Assembly: GCF_015354735.1 (NCBI RefSeq)
Contig: NZ_JACEFJ010000014.1
Coordinates: forward strand, 1 to 64,000
Source: Pararhodonellum marinum
GTDB taxonomy: Bacteria; Bacteroidota; Bacteroidia; Cytophagales; Cyclobacteriaceae
Direction: 5' to 3'
DNA length: 64,000 bases
Shown: positions 34,808 through 44,600 of the stretch, in pieces
How the letters are laid out: the number at the start of each line of letters is the position of its first letter
Numbering within the stretch: position 1 is the first letter of the stretch
Made by a program: the position numbers and the translations under genes
The notes under the pieces: model-generated
What the model was told of the DNA's origin: nothing
The model's database searches: none
The model's input: only the letters and a program-made list of their open reading frames with translations

Positions 34808-35203
34808 TTATCTTCCAGAAGACCCTATCAATTCTTTCCCTTCTTCTTCGGATACTTGATTACAATAAAACTTCCCTTTTCCAAAGGCTTTTGTTTTTGT
34901 CGTGAGGGTAATATAATAAGTTTGGCCTGCATCAAGGTTCAATGAGAGAACTGTTTCAGGGTCTGGCTTGATTTTCCCTCTGTATTGGGTATGGATTTCG
35001 TAGAAGCCTGGATCAATTTGATGAACAGAATACTTTCCTTCGCCCAACCTGCTTATTAATTTTTGATTGAAATAAGTGTAGTAGGGGACAAAATCATCAA
35101 GTCCATCAGGTCTTAACAAATAAACCGTGGCTTTCTCGCTTTGGGCTTGAACCTGAAATTGGACTGTAAAAAGCAGAGCAATTAGGTAAAATATTTTCTT
35201 CAT
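34808..35203 (-). CDS. DUF2846-like secreted protein
   Basis: 131 residues from the Met at 35203 (MKKIFYLIALLF), which begins a signal peptide ending VQAQS; a longer frame would add 45 residues ahead of it. The mature part has the DUF2846 pattern: ATVYLLRPDG...YYTYFNQKLISRL, GFYEIHTQYRG and LDAGQTYYITLTTK. DUF2846 proteins are small extracytoplasmic beta proteins of unknown role. Confidence 0.75.
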   Translation of the reverse strand: MKKIFYLIALLFTVQFQVQAQSEKATVYLLRPDGLDDFVPYYTYFNQKLISRLGEGKYSVHQIDPGFYEIHTQYRGKIKPDPETVLSLNLDAGQTYYITLTTKTKAFGKGKFYCNQVSEEEGKELIGSSGR

Positions 35204-35327
35204 AGACCTATAATTATAACTTCGAAAATTAAATAGAAACCGAATCATTTTCAATAGCATATTCGTGAATTTTTCGTTAATAAAAAGATTCGAATTTCTC
35301 TCAATTAACCCATATTCTCGCTGAACT

Positions 35328-35384
35328 GATAAATACAATGCAACTCTGACAAGTAGTAATTATTTAAGGCAGTTTTTGGGGTAA
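35328..35384 (+). pseudogene. Isolated 3' fragment of a duplicated isomerase gene
   Basis: In frame it reads DKYNATLTSSNYLRQFLG followed by a stop, against DKFKAILTSRNYLRQFLG and a stop at the end of the intact isomerase gene. Similarity goes on for 16 bases after the stop. Nothing upstream matches, so only the 3' end is left. The gene-free stretch 35204-35643 also holds a perfect 9-bp hairpin, ATGTGAGTG/CACTCACAT with loop AAGA (35463-35484), not followed by T. Confidence 0.8.
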
Positions 35385-35643
35385 GCATATTGACTGAAGG
35401 AAATAAGTGGAGAGGCTTAGATTGGCATTAGGATAAGCATCTGAAAGTAAAAAACGTTAAGGATGTGAGTGAAGACACTCACATGGGCGGTGGGTAAGTG
35501 CGAACTATCTTTTTTAAGCATGATATGCTCATTGCCAGGTTTCATTGAACCTACTTCTCCCTAGGATAATCAATTGTTATTTAGTGTATTATCTATTTTT
35601 TCACTATTTTTAAAACTATCTATTCAATATTAAACAAAATGTT

Positions 35644-36207
35644 GTGGCAGATTTAAATTCCGTAGTTACAACTTCTGGTTCCGGTTTTCCTCAAAAATTC
35701 AGTATCCTCAGGTCCCAATTTCAAAACTGCTACCAGGAATTACGCAGTTTAGCTTCCAATAAGTTGAGATTTGAACATCAGGCCTTTACCCTCGATACGT
35801 CTGCCTTGGTTCATGAAGTATATTTAAAAATGGACCGGCAAAAGACCCAATTCGAAAACAAAGGCCAGTTTATGGCGATCGCTGCAATTGTGATGAGAAG
35901 GTATCTCGTAGATTATGCAAGGCAGAAACACCGTGTGAAACGTGGCGGGAATTTTATTCAGCTTACCCAAGGGGCATTAGGTAATGTGTTTTTGACAACT
36001 CCTGAGCAAGTACTCGAATTGGATGAATCTTTAAAAAGGCTTAAGCAAATCAATCCCCGACAAAGCCGGGTGGTGGAATATCATTTTTTCGGAGGGTATA
36101 AACATGAAGAAATTGCTGAAATGCTGGAAGTATCTATTGATACGGTCAGGAGAGATTGGAGATTGGCAAAAGCATGGCTAAGTACGGAGATGAAAAGTGC
36201 AATTTAG
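35644..36207 (+). CDS. ECF-like sigma factor (TIGR02999 type)
   Basis: 187 residues from a GTG start. Region 2 includes FTLDTSALVHEVYLKM and FMAIAAIVMRRYLVDYARQKHRVKRGG, and region 4 has INPRQSRVVEYHFFGGYKHEEIAEMLEVSIDTVRRDWRLAKAWL. This form is typical of the TIGR02999 ECF group. The stop codon directly adjoins the ATG of the following kinase gene. These sigma factors are often paired with receptor-like kinases instead of anti-sigma proteins, and the kinase is thought to control them. Confidence 0.88.
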   Translation: MADLNSVVTTSGSGFPQKFSILRSQFQNCYQELRSLASNKLRFEHQAFTLDTSALVHEVYLKMDRQKTQFENKGQFMAIAAIVMRRYLVDYARQKHRVKRGGNFIQLTQGALGNVFLTTPEQVLELDESLKRLKQINPRQSRVVEYHFFGGYKHEEIAEMLEVSIDTVRRDWRLAKAWLSTEMKSAI

Positions 36208-38760
36208 ATGAAAAATCTGTCTTCCAGTTGGGCATTAGTTGAAACCTATTTTCATCAATTGGTGGAAATGGCAGGAGAAAGCAAAAGGAAGACATTAGAA
36301 AAAATCAAATCTGAAAACCCGGAATTACATTCCCTTTTGGTCCGATTACTTGCTGCGGATCAAAATACCCACCCAATTTTCACCAATTCTGCCGAAATTT
36401 TATTTGATCAATTCAGCTCGGATGAAGACCTGATCGGGGATAAAGTCGGCCCCTTTGAGTTGAGTGGTTTGATCGGTCAGGGTGCCATGGGTTCTGTATT
36501 TTTAGGTAATCGGGCCGATGGCCAATTTGATCAAAAAGTGGCCATAAAAATAATGAGGGCATTTGTATTGGACAATACAAATCAGGCCTTGTTTCAAAAG
36601 GAAAGACAAATTCTGGCAAACCTAAGCCACCCCAATATTGCGAAGCTATATGATGGCGGATTTACGGATGATGGTCGCCCATTTTTTACTATGGAATACA
36701 TATCAGGAGAAGACATCATTACCTATTCCAAATCCAAGGAGCTTAAAACCAAAGAAAAGCTGGAACTCTTTTTACAGATAGCAGAAGCTATCCGATACGC
36801 TCATCGCTCATTTGTAGCTCATTTAGACCTAAAGCCAAAAAATATCATCATTGATCAGGACGACAGAGTAAAGCTACTTGATTTCGGAGTTTCCAAAATT
36901 TTGCAAGAAACTGAATTTCCGGATGAATCGGGCAGATTTACTTTGGCTTATGCTGCCCCAGAACAGATTTCCAAAGGTGTTCCAAACAGCAGCGCAGATA
37001 TCTATTCTCTAGGTATAATTTTGTACGAATTACTTGGGAAAAAACATCCCTTCGAAGCCTACTTTGACAATCCTGGTGATTTAAAAAAGGCTGTGATGAG
37101 CGCTGAGTATGAAAAATTGGAATTAAAGGAAAATCAATTGTTTCAGGAAGATTTATCTCAAATCTGTATGAAGGCAATGCAATTTGACCCAAGTAACCGA
37201 TATTCTTCGGTGGATTCGATGATCAATGACATTCGGGCATTTTTAAATGGTTATCCGATCTCAGTAAGAGAAAACGATTTGGCTTATGTAGGAAAAAAGT
37301 ACTTTAAGCGTCAACAAAAAATCCTGACAGCCATAGGTGCTTCGCTCGTGATTTTGATAGGAATGGGAATTTTTTATGCTTTACAATTGAAAGAACAAAG
37401 GAATATAGCTATTAAAGAGGCCAAAAAAGCTGAGGAGATTACTGATCTGCTTTCGGATGTTTTTATGGCCGCTGACCCTAGTGCTAGTAGCGGAGATACC
37501 ATCACAGCATTGGAATTACTCAACAAAGGAGTCGAATCTCTTGAAAAAAATCTGGGCAAAGATCCTGAACTCCTTGCCTCCATGCTTATTAAAATCAGTC
37601 CGATTTATCTCAGTTTGGGGCAGTATGAACAAGGTAAATTTCTGGCAGAGCAAGCATATCAAATCAATTCTGAATTATTCACCTATCCACACCCTGTTCT
37701 TGCCGAAAGTGAAATTTTAAAAGGGGATGTCTATTTTTTTTACGGGAAATTGGATTCAGCTGAATTTTATTCCAAAAAAGGGCTCAAACAATTATTGGAT
37801 ACCAAAACCAAAGATGAAATGAAACTGGCCAATTCAATGGATGGACTTGGCAACATCATTTATGAATTGGGCAGGTATGAAGAAGCAGATTCCATAATCC
37901 GGATCATCCATGCCATTCATCAAAAGCATCTCACCCCTCCCCACACCTCATTGGCCAATGACCTTCACATGTTAGGCTCCATTAAAAGGAAAATGCAAAA
38001 ATACGATGAAGCTGAAAAATACCTGTTGGCTTCCTTGGAAATGAAAAAAGAGCTATTTGCTGAACCGCATCTTGAGCTGGCATTATCCTATAACCACATA
38101 GGCAGTCTTTATCAAAACAAAGGAGATGCTGAAGCATCAATCCCTTACATCAAAAAATCAATGGAGCAAAGAGAGGCTATTTTGGGAAAAAATCACGTAG
38201 AAACGATGGCCAGTGTTTCCAATCTGGCAAGAGCCTATTTCCATTTGGGTAAATTTGATGAGGCTTTACCTTTGTATCTGTCATCATTTTCTACGATTTC
38301 AGGCTTGTTTGGAGAAGAACATTATTACTATGCCTCTGTGGCAAATAGTTTGGGAATGACCTATTTTAATTTGGGGAATATTCAAGAAGCAAAAAACTAC
38401 CTTTCCTTATCCGCTGAAGTAAACAAAAAGCTTTTTCCTGAAACTGACAAAAGAAATGCCATTAGTTTGATGAATCTTGCCAAAGTACTTGCTGCGGAAG
38501 AAAACCATTTAGAAGCCATCAATTGTTATAAAACGGCGTATAAGATTCTTGATTCAGCAGAAAAAAAAGACGATAGATTAATATCCCAATGCCAACAAGC
38601 GCTCGGAGAGTGCTCATTGGCTTTAGGGAATTATTCTACCGCCATAGAATACCTTGAAATGGCATTGTTGAATAGTCAATCCTCTGATGATGTTTCTCAG
38701 GAAACCATTTCCGAAATCAATGGTTCTTTGGAAAAAGCATATCTGGCAATAAATAATTGA
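36208..38760 (+). CDS. Receptor-like Ser/Thr kinase with extracytoplasmic TPRs
   Basis: 850 residues. The kinase domain (about 80-345) has a glycine loop (GLIGQGAMGSVFLG), Lys114 (VAIK), Glu132, catalytic Asp207 in HLDLKPKN, DFG Asp225 and APE (AAPE). The HRD Arg is replaced by Leu, so it belongs to the non-RD type. A membrane segment (about 372-391) is followed by about ten TPR units (for example AEKYLLASLEMKKELFAEPHLELALSYNHIGSLYQNKGDAEASIPYIKK, broken here only by its length) in the periplasm. It directly follows the ECF sigma gene and may activate it by phosphorylation. It is a different protein from the RRE-kinase at 572-1789. Confidence 0.9.
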   Translation: MKNLSSSWALVETYFHQLVEMAGESKRKTLEKIKSENPELHSLLVRLLAADQNTHPIFTNSAEILFDQFSSDEDLIGDKVGPFELSGLIGQGAMGSVFLGNRADGQFDQKVAIKIMRAFVLDNTNQALFQKERQILANLSHPNIAKLYDGGFTDDGRPFFTMEYISGEDIITYSKSKELKTKEKLELFLQIAEAIRYAHRSFVAHLDLKPKNIIIDQDDRVKLLDFGVSKILQETEFPDESGRFTLAYAAPEQISKGVPNSSADIYSLGIILYELLGKKHPFEAYFDNPGDLKKAVMSAEYEKLELKENQLFQEDLSQICMKAMQFDPSNRYSSVDSMINDIRAFLNGYPISVRENDLAYVGKKYFKRQQKILTAIGASLVILIGMGIFYALQLKEQRNIAIKEAKKAEEITDLLSDVFMAADPSASSGDTITALELLNKGVESLEKNLGKDPELLASMLIKISPIYLSLGQYEQGKFLAEQAYQINSELFTYPHPVLAESEILKGDVYFFYGKLDSAEFYSKKGLKQLLDTKTKDEMKLANSMDGLGNIIYELGRYEEADSIIRIIHAIHQKHLTPPHTSLANDLHMLGSIKRKMQKYDEAEKYLLASLEMKKELFAEPHLELALSYNHIGSLYQNKGDAEASIPYIKKSMEQREAILGKNHVETMASVSNLARAYFHLGKFDEALPLYLSSFSTISGLFGEEHYYYASVANSLGMTYFNLGNIQEAKNYLSLSAEVNKKLFPETDKRNAISLMNLAKVLAAEENHLEAINCYKTAYKILDSAEKKDDRLISQCQQALGECSLALGNYSTAIEYLEMALLNSQSSDDVSQETISEINGSLEKAYLAINN

Positions 38761-38813
38761 GCATTTAAGGGTTAAATTCAAATATTACTTTGTCATGTTT
38801 GGGAATGGGCTAA

Positions 38814-38883
38814 AAAACCTGCCAGGCATTATTGCTAAGCTTTGAACCTGATGCATTTACAGCTCTTAAACATGGCAGGTTTT
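38814..38883. terminator. Bidirectional terminator-like inverted repeat
   Basis: AAAACCTGCCA (38814-38824) and TGGCAGGTTTT (38873-38883) are perfectly complementary, with 48 bases between. They lie between the convergent kinase and cytolysin-like genes, with an A-run and a T-run at the ends. The long loop makes the terminator call moderate. Confidence 0.55.
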
Positions 38884-38935
38884 CTCCATTAGCTTATACA
38901 TTGGCAAAGTTAGGTTAATTTTTCTCCTATGTATT

Positions 38936-40456
38936 TTAACATGGAGTGGTCTTGAAAGTAATGGATGTGAGATTGGAGTTGGTTTCATAGCAGGCTTTGG
39001 TAGGCCTGTCCCAATTTCTTTCAGCCACAAATTTCCAACTGAACCCATCAAGGACTTCTACTGTAAGTTTGATATCAAATGATCCTGCCGGCACTGTTCT
39101 GGTCACTTTATTCTGTAAATTAATGTTCCCGCTATGAATGGTTCTGTTGTAAGTAATCCCGTCTGTGAGTTGCTTATAGGTAATCGTAAACTTTATGATG
39201 GGCCCGATGAGTGCGGCATTTCTGTTGATTACTGAAACTTCTCTAGCGGGATGTTGATTTTGGTCACAGGTTTCTATTTGATAGTCGGTCGTATAACCCA
39301 ATTTCGCAAAACTGTTGTCTTTCAGGAACCTCACCGTATAAGCAATCGGCACCCCGGGGTTACTTTTGCTAAAAACCGCATTTTCTCCTTTTATAATCGA
39401 TTCAAGATCACCGAATTTGGTAGCTGAAACAATTTCACTGGCCACTTCTGCATTTCCGCCTATGGCCAAACTTGTAATATTAGATGTGTTGAGGATATTT
39501 TTATATTTAGATTCCAGGGAACCTGAAGCATTTTTCAATCCAGTTGCATAATTGAAAGCACCTTCAATTTCCAGATCAGATGCCATGGTAGTCGTAACCA
39601 TCCTGAACATAATGATTCTTCCGTATGCAACAGAATGTACATAAGCTGGAGGAGCTTGGGGACCAAACACGGATTCCACCTGGGAAAGAGAGACTTTGTT
39701 ACTGAAAAAATCTGAAGGCTTACTTGGTACATCCAATGAAACGGTGTAAAAAACCTGCTTGAATACCATCATTGCTACTTTTTGGGTTCTGGTACTTTCA
39801 TATTTGAATTGGGATTCTACGCTCCCTGCTGCCCAACTGACATTCAATCCTACATCCAAACTCAATTGTTCGTAGGAATACGAGGTTGAAATTGAAGTAG
39901 AGGAATTGGCAGCATTGACATATCCTTCTTGGGCGGCATTTTCATGCCACCAGTTTAAAGCCTCATCCATTTGGGTCTGAACATTGGAATTGTCAGGTTT
40001 TTCCACTTTAATGGTTCCTCTCTCTCCCATTCCCGGTAAATCCAATCTCATAGAAACCGGTGCACGATCCAAATTGACAGGAGTTGGAAGACCTCCCATC
40101 ATACTTTTATCTCCAATCACCAAGGATCCTGGATAGACTATCCCGTTGGTAGGGCGAAGTACGGCTATTTCTTCAAAATTATTCCTTAGGTTGTACCGCT
40201 CCGTAGTGCATACGATAGTTCCTCCGCTTACTCCTGTGGTGTTGGTACTTTCTCCTACTTTAGTTCTTAAGCTTGATGAATTTCCGGTGTTTTGGACATT
40301 CAGCAGTTCATTTGGATCATAGCTTAATGATGAAATAAGGTCGTTGATCTCCGGGGCGTCGGGAGAGAGGGTGGATGGTTCCTCTGTTTCCTGACAGGAA
40401 AGGGATAGCGCTCCTAAAAGCGCAAAAATGAATTTGAATTTGAATAAATTTTTCAT
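38936..40456 (-). CDS. Cholesterol-dependent-cytolysin-family lipoprotein (CDC-like)
   Basis: 506 residues. A type II signal ends LSLSC, so the protein is probably lipid-anchored. The body matches the thiol-activated cytolysin fold: YPGSLVIGDKSM, LPGMGERGTIKVEKPDNSNVQTQMDEALNWW, QLSLDVGLNVSWA, FKQVFYTVSLDVPSKPSDFF, YVHSVAYGRIIMFRM and ALIGPIIKFTITYKQ. The C-terminal membrane-recognition undecapeptide of classical CDCs (ECTGLAWEWWR) is replaced by a degenerate segment around EVLDGFSWKFVAERNW, and the Cys is absent. Such CDC-like proteins exist in Bacteroidota and may target other bacteria or eukaryotes; the role here is not shown. It stands alone, with a 430-base region upstream. Confidence 0.88.
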   Translation of the reverse strand: MKNLFKFKFIFALLGALSLSCQETEEPSTLSPDAPEINDLISSLSYDPNELLNVQNTGNSSSLRTKVGESTNTTGVSGGTIVCTTERYNLRNNFEEIAVLRPTNGIVYPGSLVIGDKSMMGGLPTPVNLDRAPVSMRLDLPGMGERGTIKVEKPDNSNVQTQMDEALNWWHENAAQEGYVNAANSSTSISTSYSYEQLSLDVGLNVSWAAGSVESQFKYESTRTQKVAMMVFKQVFYTVSLDVPSKPSDFFSNKVSLSQVESVFGPQAPPAYVHSVAYGRIIMFRMVTTTMASDLEIEGAFNYATGLKNASGSLESKYKNILNTSNITSLAIGGNAEVASEIVSATKFGDLESIIKGENAVFSKSNPGVPIAYTVRFLKDNSFAKLGYTTDYQIETCDQNQHPAREVSVINRNAALIGPIIKFTITYKQLTDGITYNRTIHSGNINLQNKVTRTVPAGSFDIKLTVEVLDGFSWKFVAERNWDRPTKACYETNSNLTSITFKTTPC

Positions 40457-40886
40457 GGCGTATAGATTAATGGTTATAATCGTTACGCGTCAATTATTCC
40501 CAAAAGTGGTAATGAGGTCGGGAAAATAATTCAATTATTTTTCATCATTTACCTAATAATCAAAGGATACCAACCAAAAAAACCTTCACAAACTTGCCAA
40601 TGCCACCAAGCTTAGTATCCCGGAAATTCCACCAAGGCAACTTCTATTGTCACGGCTGCTGCACAATATGCCCATGTAGCGCTATGCCTACCGCTTTTGC
40701 CAGCAAAAAGAAATCATGGTTCAAATATGGAAGTTCTAACTCTAAAAGTTGAACAGCCTATCCACTATATTGTAAAAACAAAAGAATTGTGGAATTTTGA
40801 GATATCTGGTGCAATTGGTGTTATTTCGCCAGTGTAGTTATTCTTGACCAAAATGCAGCAAGCTGTACAACTTAACCCTCATTGTC
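40457..40886. other. Divergent intergenic region
   Basis: 430 bases between the cytolysin-like gene and the divergent DinB-like gene. It should hold both promoters. No ORF, repeat or hairpin could be supported. A GC-richer patch at about 40590-40700 has no clear coding frame. Confidence 0.5.
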
Positions 40887-41327
40887 ATGCAAAACTTTAT
40901 TGAACTCTGGAGAGAAGGCCGTACCCGATTCACCAATCAATTGGCTTCAATCAGTCCCGAAGACTTATTTAAGAAATTGGGGAACAGTCCAAATTCAGCA
41001 GGATTTTTAATCCGGCATATGGCCGAAGTAGAACTGCTCTTTGCCAAAAATGTATTCGGAAACATGGATGTGAAGGTGGATGCCCAGACCCTCAAGGCAG
41101 GAAAAGATACTGGAGAATGGACAGATTTGCGATCATTGAAATCCATAGTAGAGGAAGCTGGAATCCAACTGGAAAAAGCCATAGAAAGTCAAAAAGACTG
41201 GGATGCTGTCATTGAAACCAAAGAATTTGGAAAAAAAACCAAAGCGGAAGCTTTAGGCCGGATCAGCACACATACCGCTTATCATGCAGGGCAGTTGGCG
41301 GTTGTTGTAAAGTATGGCAAACCTTAA
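40887..41327 (+). CDS. DinB-like protein
   Basis: 146 residues, a four-helix bundle. The metal-binding His pattern of the DinB/YfiT fold is present: HMAEVELLF in helix 2 and HTAYHAGQ near the C-terminus. FIELWREGRTRFTNQL at the start is also typical. Members are metal-dependent thiol transferases or of unknown function. It is not the DNA polymerase of the same name. Confidence 0.88.
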   Translation: MQNFIELWREGRTRFTNQLASISPEDLFKKLGNSPNSAGFLIRHMAEVELLFAKNVFGNMDVKVDAQTLKAGKDTGEWTDLRSLKSIVEEAGIQLEKAIESQKDWDAVIETKEFGKKTKAEALGRISTHTAYHAGQLAVVVKYGKP

Positions 41328-41654
41328 CACGAAGGAAATGTGATCTAACTCAATTGTTATCCAAAGGATTTTCATTTTTTGGGTAAAATGAGAACTACAA
41401 AAGTCAAACATGTTATTTAAAAGTAAATTTTAATGGCCATTTTAAGACAAAAAGGTTGAAAATGGAATAGTTTAAAAGTATTGATATTCAGATAATTATA
41501 TTAAAGAATATGCTTGATTAATCTAATTTATTTTTATATTTTTAAATGTAGTTTTTCGGTTATTGATTGTCAGGTTTTGTTGCTGTTGATTGAGGGGAAC
41601 AAGAGACTAATTGAAAAAATGCATGTCTCTCTCTTTCTCCCAACCATTTTTTCT
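41328..41654. other. AT-rich region upstream of the giant gene pair
   Basis: About 330 AT-rich bases. An in-frame extension of the next gene to 41514 crosses it but encodes a hydrophobic, low-complexity stretch unlike the rest of that protein. It probably holds the promoter of the giant gene pair. Confidence 0.5.
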
Positions 41655-44600
41655 ATGGAAACCAACCTGATCCAGTCACTGCTTTCGGGCATCTTGGCGC
41701 AACTCGACCCCAAACCCAAAGAGGGGATTCCTACTTTGGAAAATGAATTGCCTAATCTAGTAAAGGCATTGCGTTTTCAAGAGTTAAGTGCCGTTTCATC
41801 TGAAAAATTGAGCATTCAATCAGCCGATTTTTTTTCAAGGAGCTTATTGTCCAAAGGCCTCCGGGAAAAAATTGTCAAAGCCATTGAAGGTACTTCTGAA
41901 GCTGAGGAAATAGCTGGAGGAGAAAGGATTTTTGTTCGAGAGGTTCCTGTCAGGTCCAGTCAGGTAAGCGCCAGTGTTCCTGATTGGGGTATTGGCGGAA
42001 GGGTGGACCGTACAATCGGTCCCATAGAAAGGATCGACGGAAGGCCTATCTATCTTGATTTTTATAAAGTTGAAAAATTGGTGGCCATAAGGAGGGCTAG
42101 TTCAAATGTGCCTCTTATCCTTTTTAAGGCCAGCTTTCAGCAAAGAAGACTGGCGCCCATCTCCACTCCACCAGTGGAAGTGACCAAAGAATACAACCTT
42201 ATAGCAGGAAGTGTGTGGGTCAAAGCGGATCTTTTTGCTTCTTCAGCACCTGCTGACCGGTATTTCGGACTGAAAGTCAAATCAGGAAAAATCACCTTAA
42301 GTGCTCTTCCGACTTTAAATGGAAACAACCTTCAAGTTGCTCCCGGAGTCCGAATGGTTTGTCAGTTATCGCTCGATTTACCAAAACCTTCACCCAAGGA
42401 TCCAAAAAAACATGGTCAGGATGCCAGAGACTTAAGCATCAAGACTCCGGATAAATTTAATTTTTCATTTGGAGGCAGCCTGCCCAATTCCATAGACTTG
42501 GTCAGCGATTCTGAATGGCAGATCTATGAGGAATCAGGAAAATTCAAACAAATCAAGAAACCCAATAAGTTTGACGCTCAATCCAACAGGCTCCTGATAC
42601 CCCTTCAATATTCGGAAGATGAGTTTTCTCCAAAGGCAACGAAAAGCTCCTTATTTTACCTAAGCGAAGCAGCCAAAATCACCCAAAGCTGGTGGGGTAT
42701 TCCAGCAGCTAAAATAGATTTCAATGCTCCTGTGGAAGCCAATGGAGGAGGGGCATTGATCCAAGACCTAAAACCCGGCTTGGTAGCATCATGGAAAGGA
42801 TTGGATGGCAATGAGTTCCAACTCAATGAATGCCAGATCCTGGCAGAGGAAGGTAGAATAGGGATCACTGCCCTCAAAGCGACAGGTCAAGGTACCTTTC
42901 ATGATTTCAACCACTGGAAGGACAAATTGAATCCTCATGGAACCCAAGTTCAGCTTAGTTTCCCGGATTTGGTTCCCCTTCGTTACAACTGCCTTGCCGA
43001 AGGCATTGAAATGATACTGGTCCAAAGTCATGCCCTGCTTCACGTGGACCGGCCGAGACAGGTCAACGGTCATGGTTTTCTGATCGATACCCAAAATTCC
43101 ATGGTAATTTTTGCAGCTGGAGAAACTGGAAATCTGTTCTATTTGATGGATGACAATGTGCTCTGGGATAATATGCTACCCACAGAAGAAATACCCCACT
43201 TCAAAAGCCTTGCCATAGCACTTGAAAATGCCCTTTTTACAATATCCCCTGTGAATGGAGTGATTGTATTCGGACATGTTGATGAAGATTGGAAAAAGAT
43301 TCTAAAAAGTAACAACTTTCTGATTTTTGGCACATTGGGTTATTTGCCCACATTGCCGGATCCTTATCTGGCCAATTTGAGCTTTCCCCGACGTTCCATA
43401 AGAGGCGATTCCTTTGATTCAAAACAGCATTTCAATCAAATCCAAAACTGGCTCTTTTGTTGGATCAAGCAGGATCCGGGAGAAGAGGAATTGGACGAGG
43501 TAAAGGTCAGTTTTCATTTTGGACCTGGCTTGGGTCAAAACTCTACCGGTCAGCCCAGCTCAGGTATGGTACTTAATCCTGCCATGTTGAATCCCCCAGG
43601 TCCTTTAAATGTACTGGCCGATGCCCAAATCAGAGACGGTCGATCTAAAATCCCCAATTATGAGGACGAGTTTGACCGTGCGGTAGGTTCCATTTCCCGC
43701 GATTTTTTTGCTCTTTTGGATGTCAGTTCCAATGCCAATCAAGTAGGTGTCAGTATGGGAATGAATCCAGGGTTGGACAAAAGGGAATCTTATCTTACCG
43801 GCAGGGTGACGGCAAGATCTGAAAGTGAGGCTGTGGTTACTCCTTTTCAGGGCCAAATATTGACAATCGAAGGTTTGGAAGTCAAAGTACCGGGTCATTT
43901 TGCCAGGGTATTTCTTTTGCCTCAGGTAGCTTGGGAACCAGTGATTAACACCTATACAGAGGGAACTCAACCGATGGATCCCCCAAGTGGGTTCAACTAT
44001 TACCCCAATGACGGTGGCCCTACCCGGATGCTCAATTCTTCCCCGGAAAAAGTTACTTTGGCCCCGATTCCGCTCACCCAATTTTTGTTAGCACAATTCA
44101 AGGATAAAAAGGCGGAGGTATATTCCCTTTTTACTCTTCCCTTTGGATTGAAAGCCTTTGCATGGTTAAATCGTCTGAATTCCCACTATCCCAATAAAAA
44201 GCCTAAACTAGAACCTAATTCACCCAAATTTCCGAATGAACTGCTAGGGGGTATACAACTTCGGGCAATAGGTGGAGATGCTGGTGCACTCTGGCCCCAG
44301 GAGCCTTGGTTGAACGATTCCGATATGTTTACCGGATACACTTCCCAAATCAACAATATTCTGAATTTCAATGGACAGCATACCCAGACCAGTACTTTAG
44401 GGGACTCGGTAACAGTGATTTTTAACGGGCAATTTTCACCCAATGCCCTCCAACCCAAAGGCGTACCGGTTACCACGATTGATTTTTCCGGATATGGTGC
44501 CTCTATGTTTTCGGATTGGCTTGGTCCATCTGCTGAGATTGCCCAGACTTCACAGGCCAGATTTGATGTCATGCTTGGAAGAACTGGTCATGAAGTTGTT

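Noticed and set aside
40590..40700. GC-richer patch, possible gene remnant
   Set aside because: Stops in all frames within about 40 codons and no similarity that I can name.
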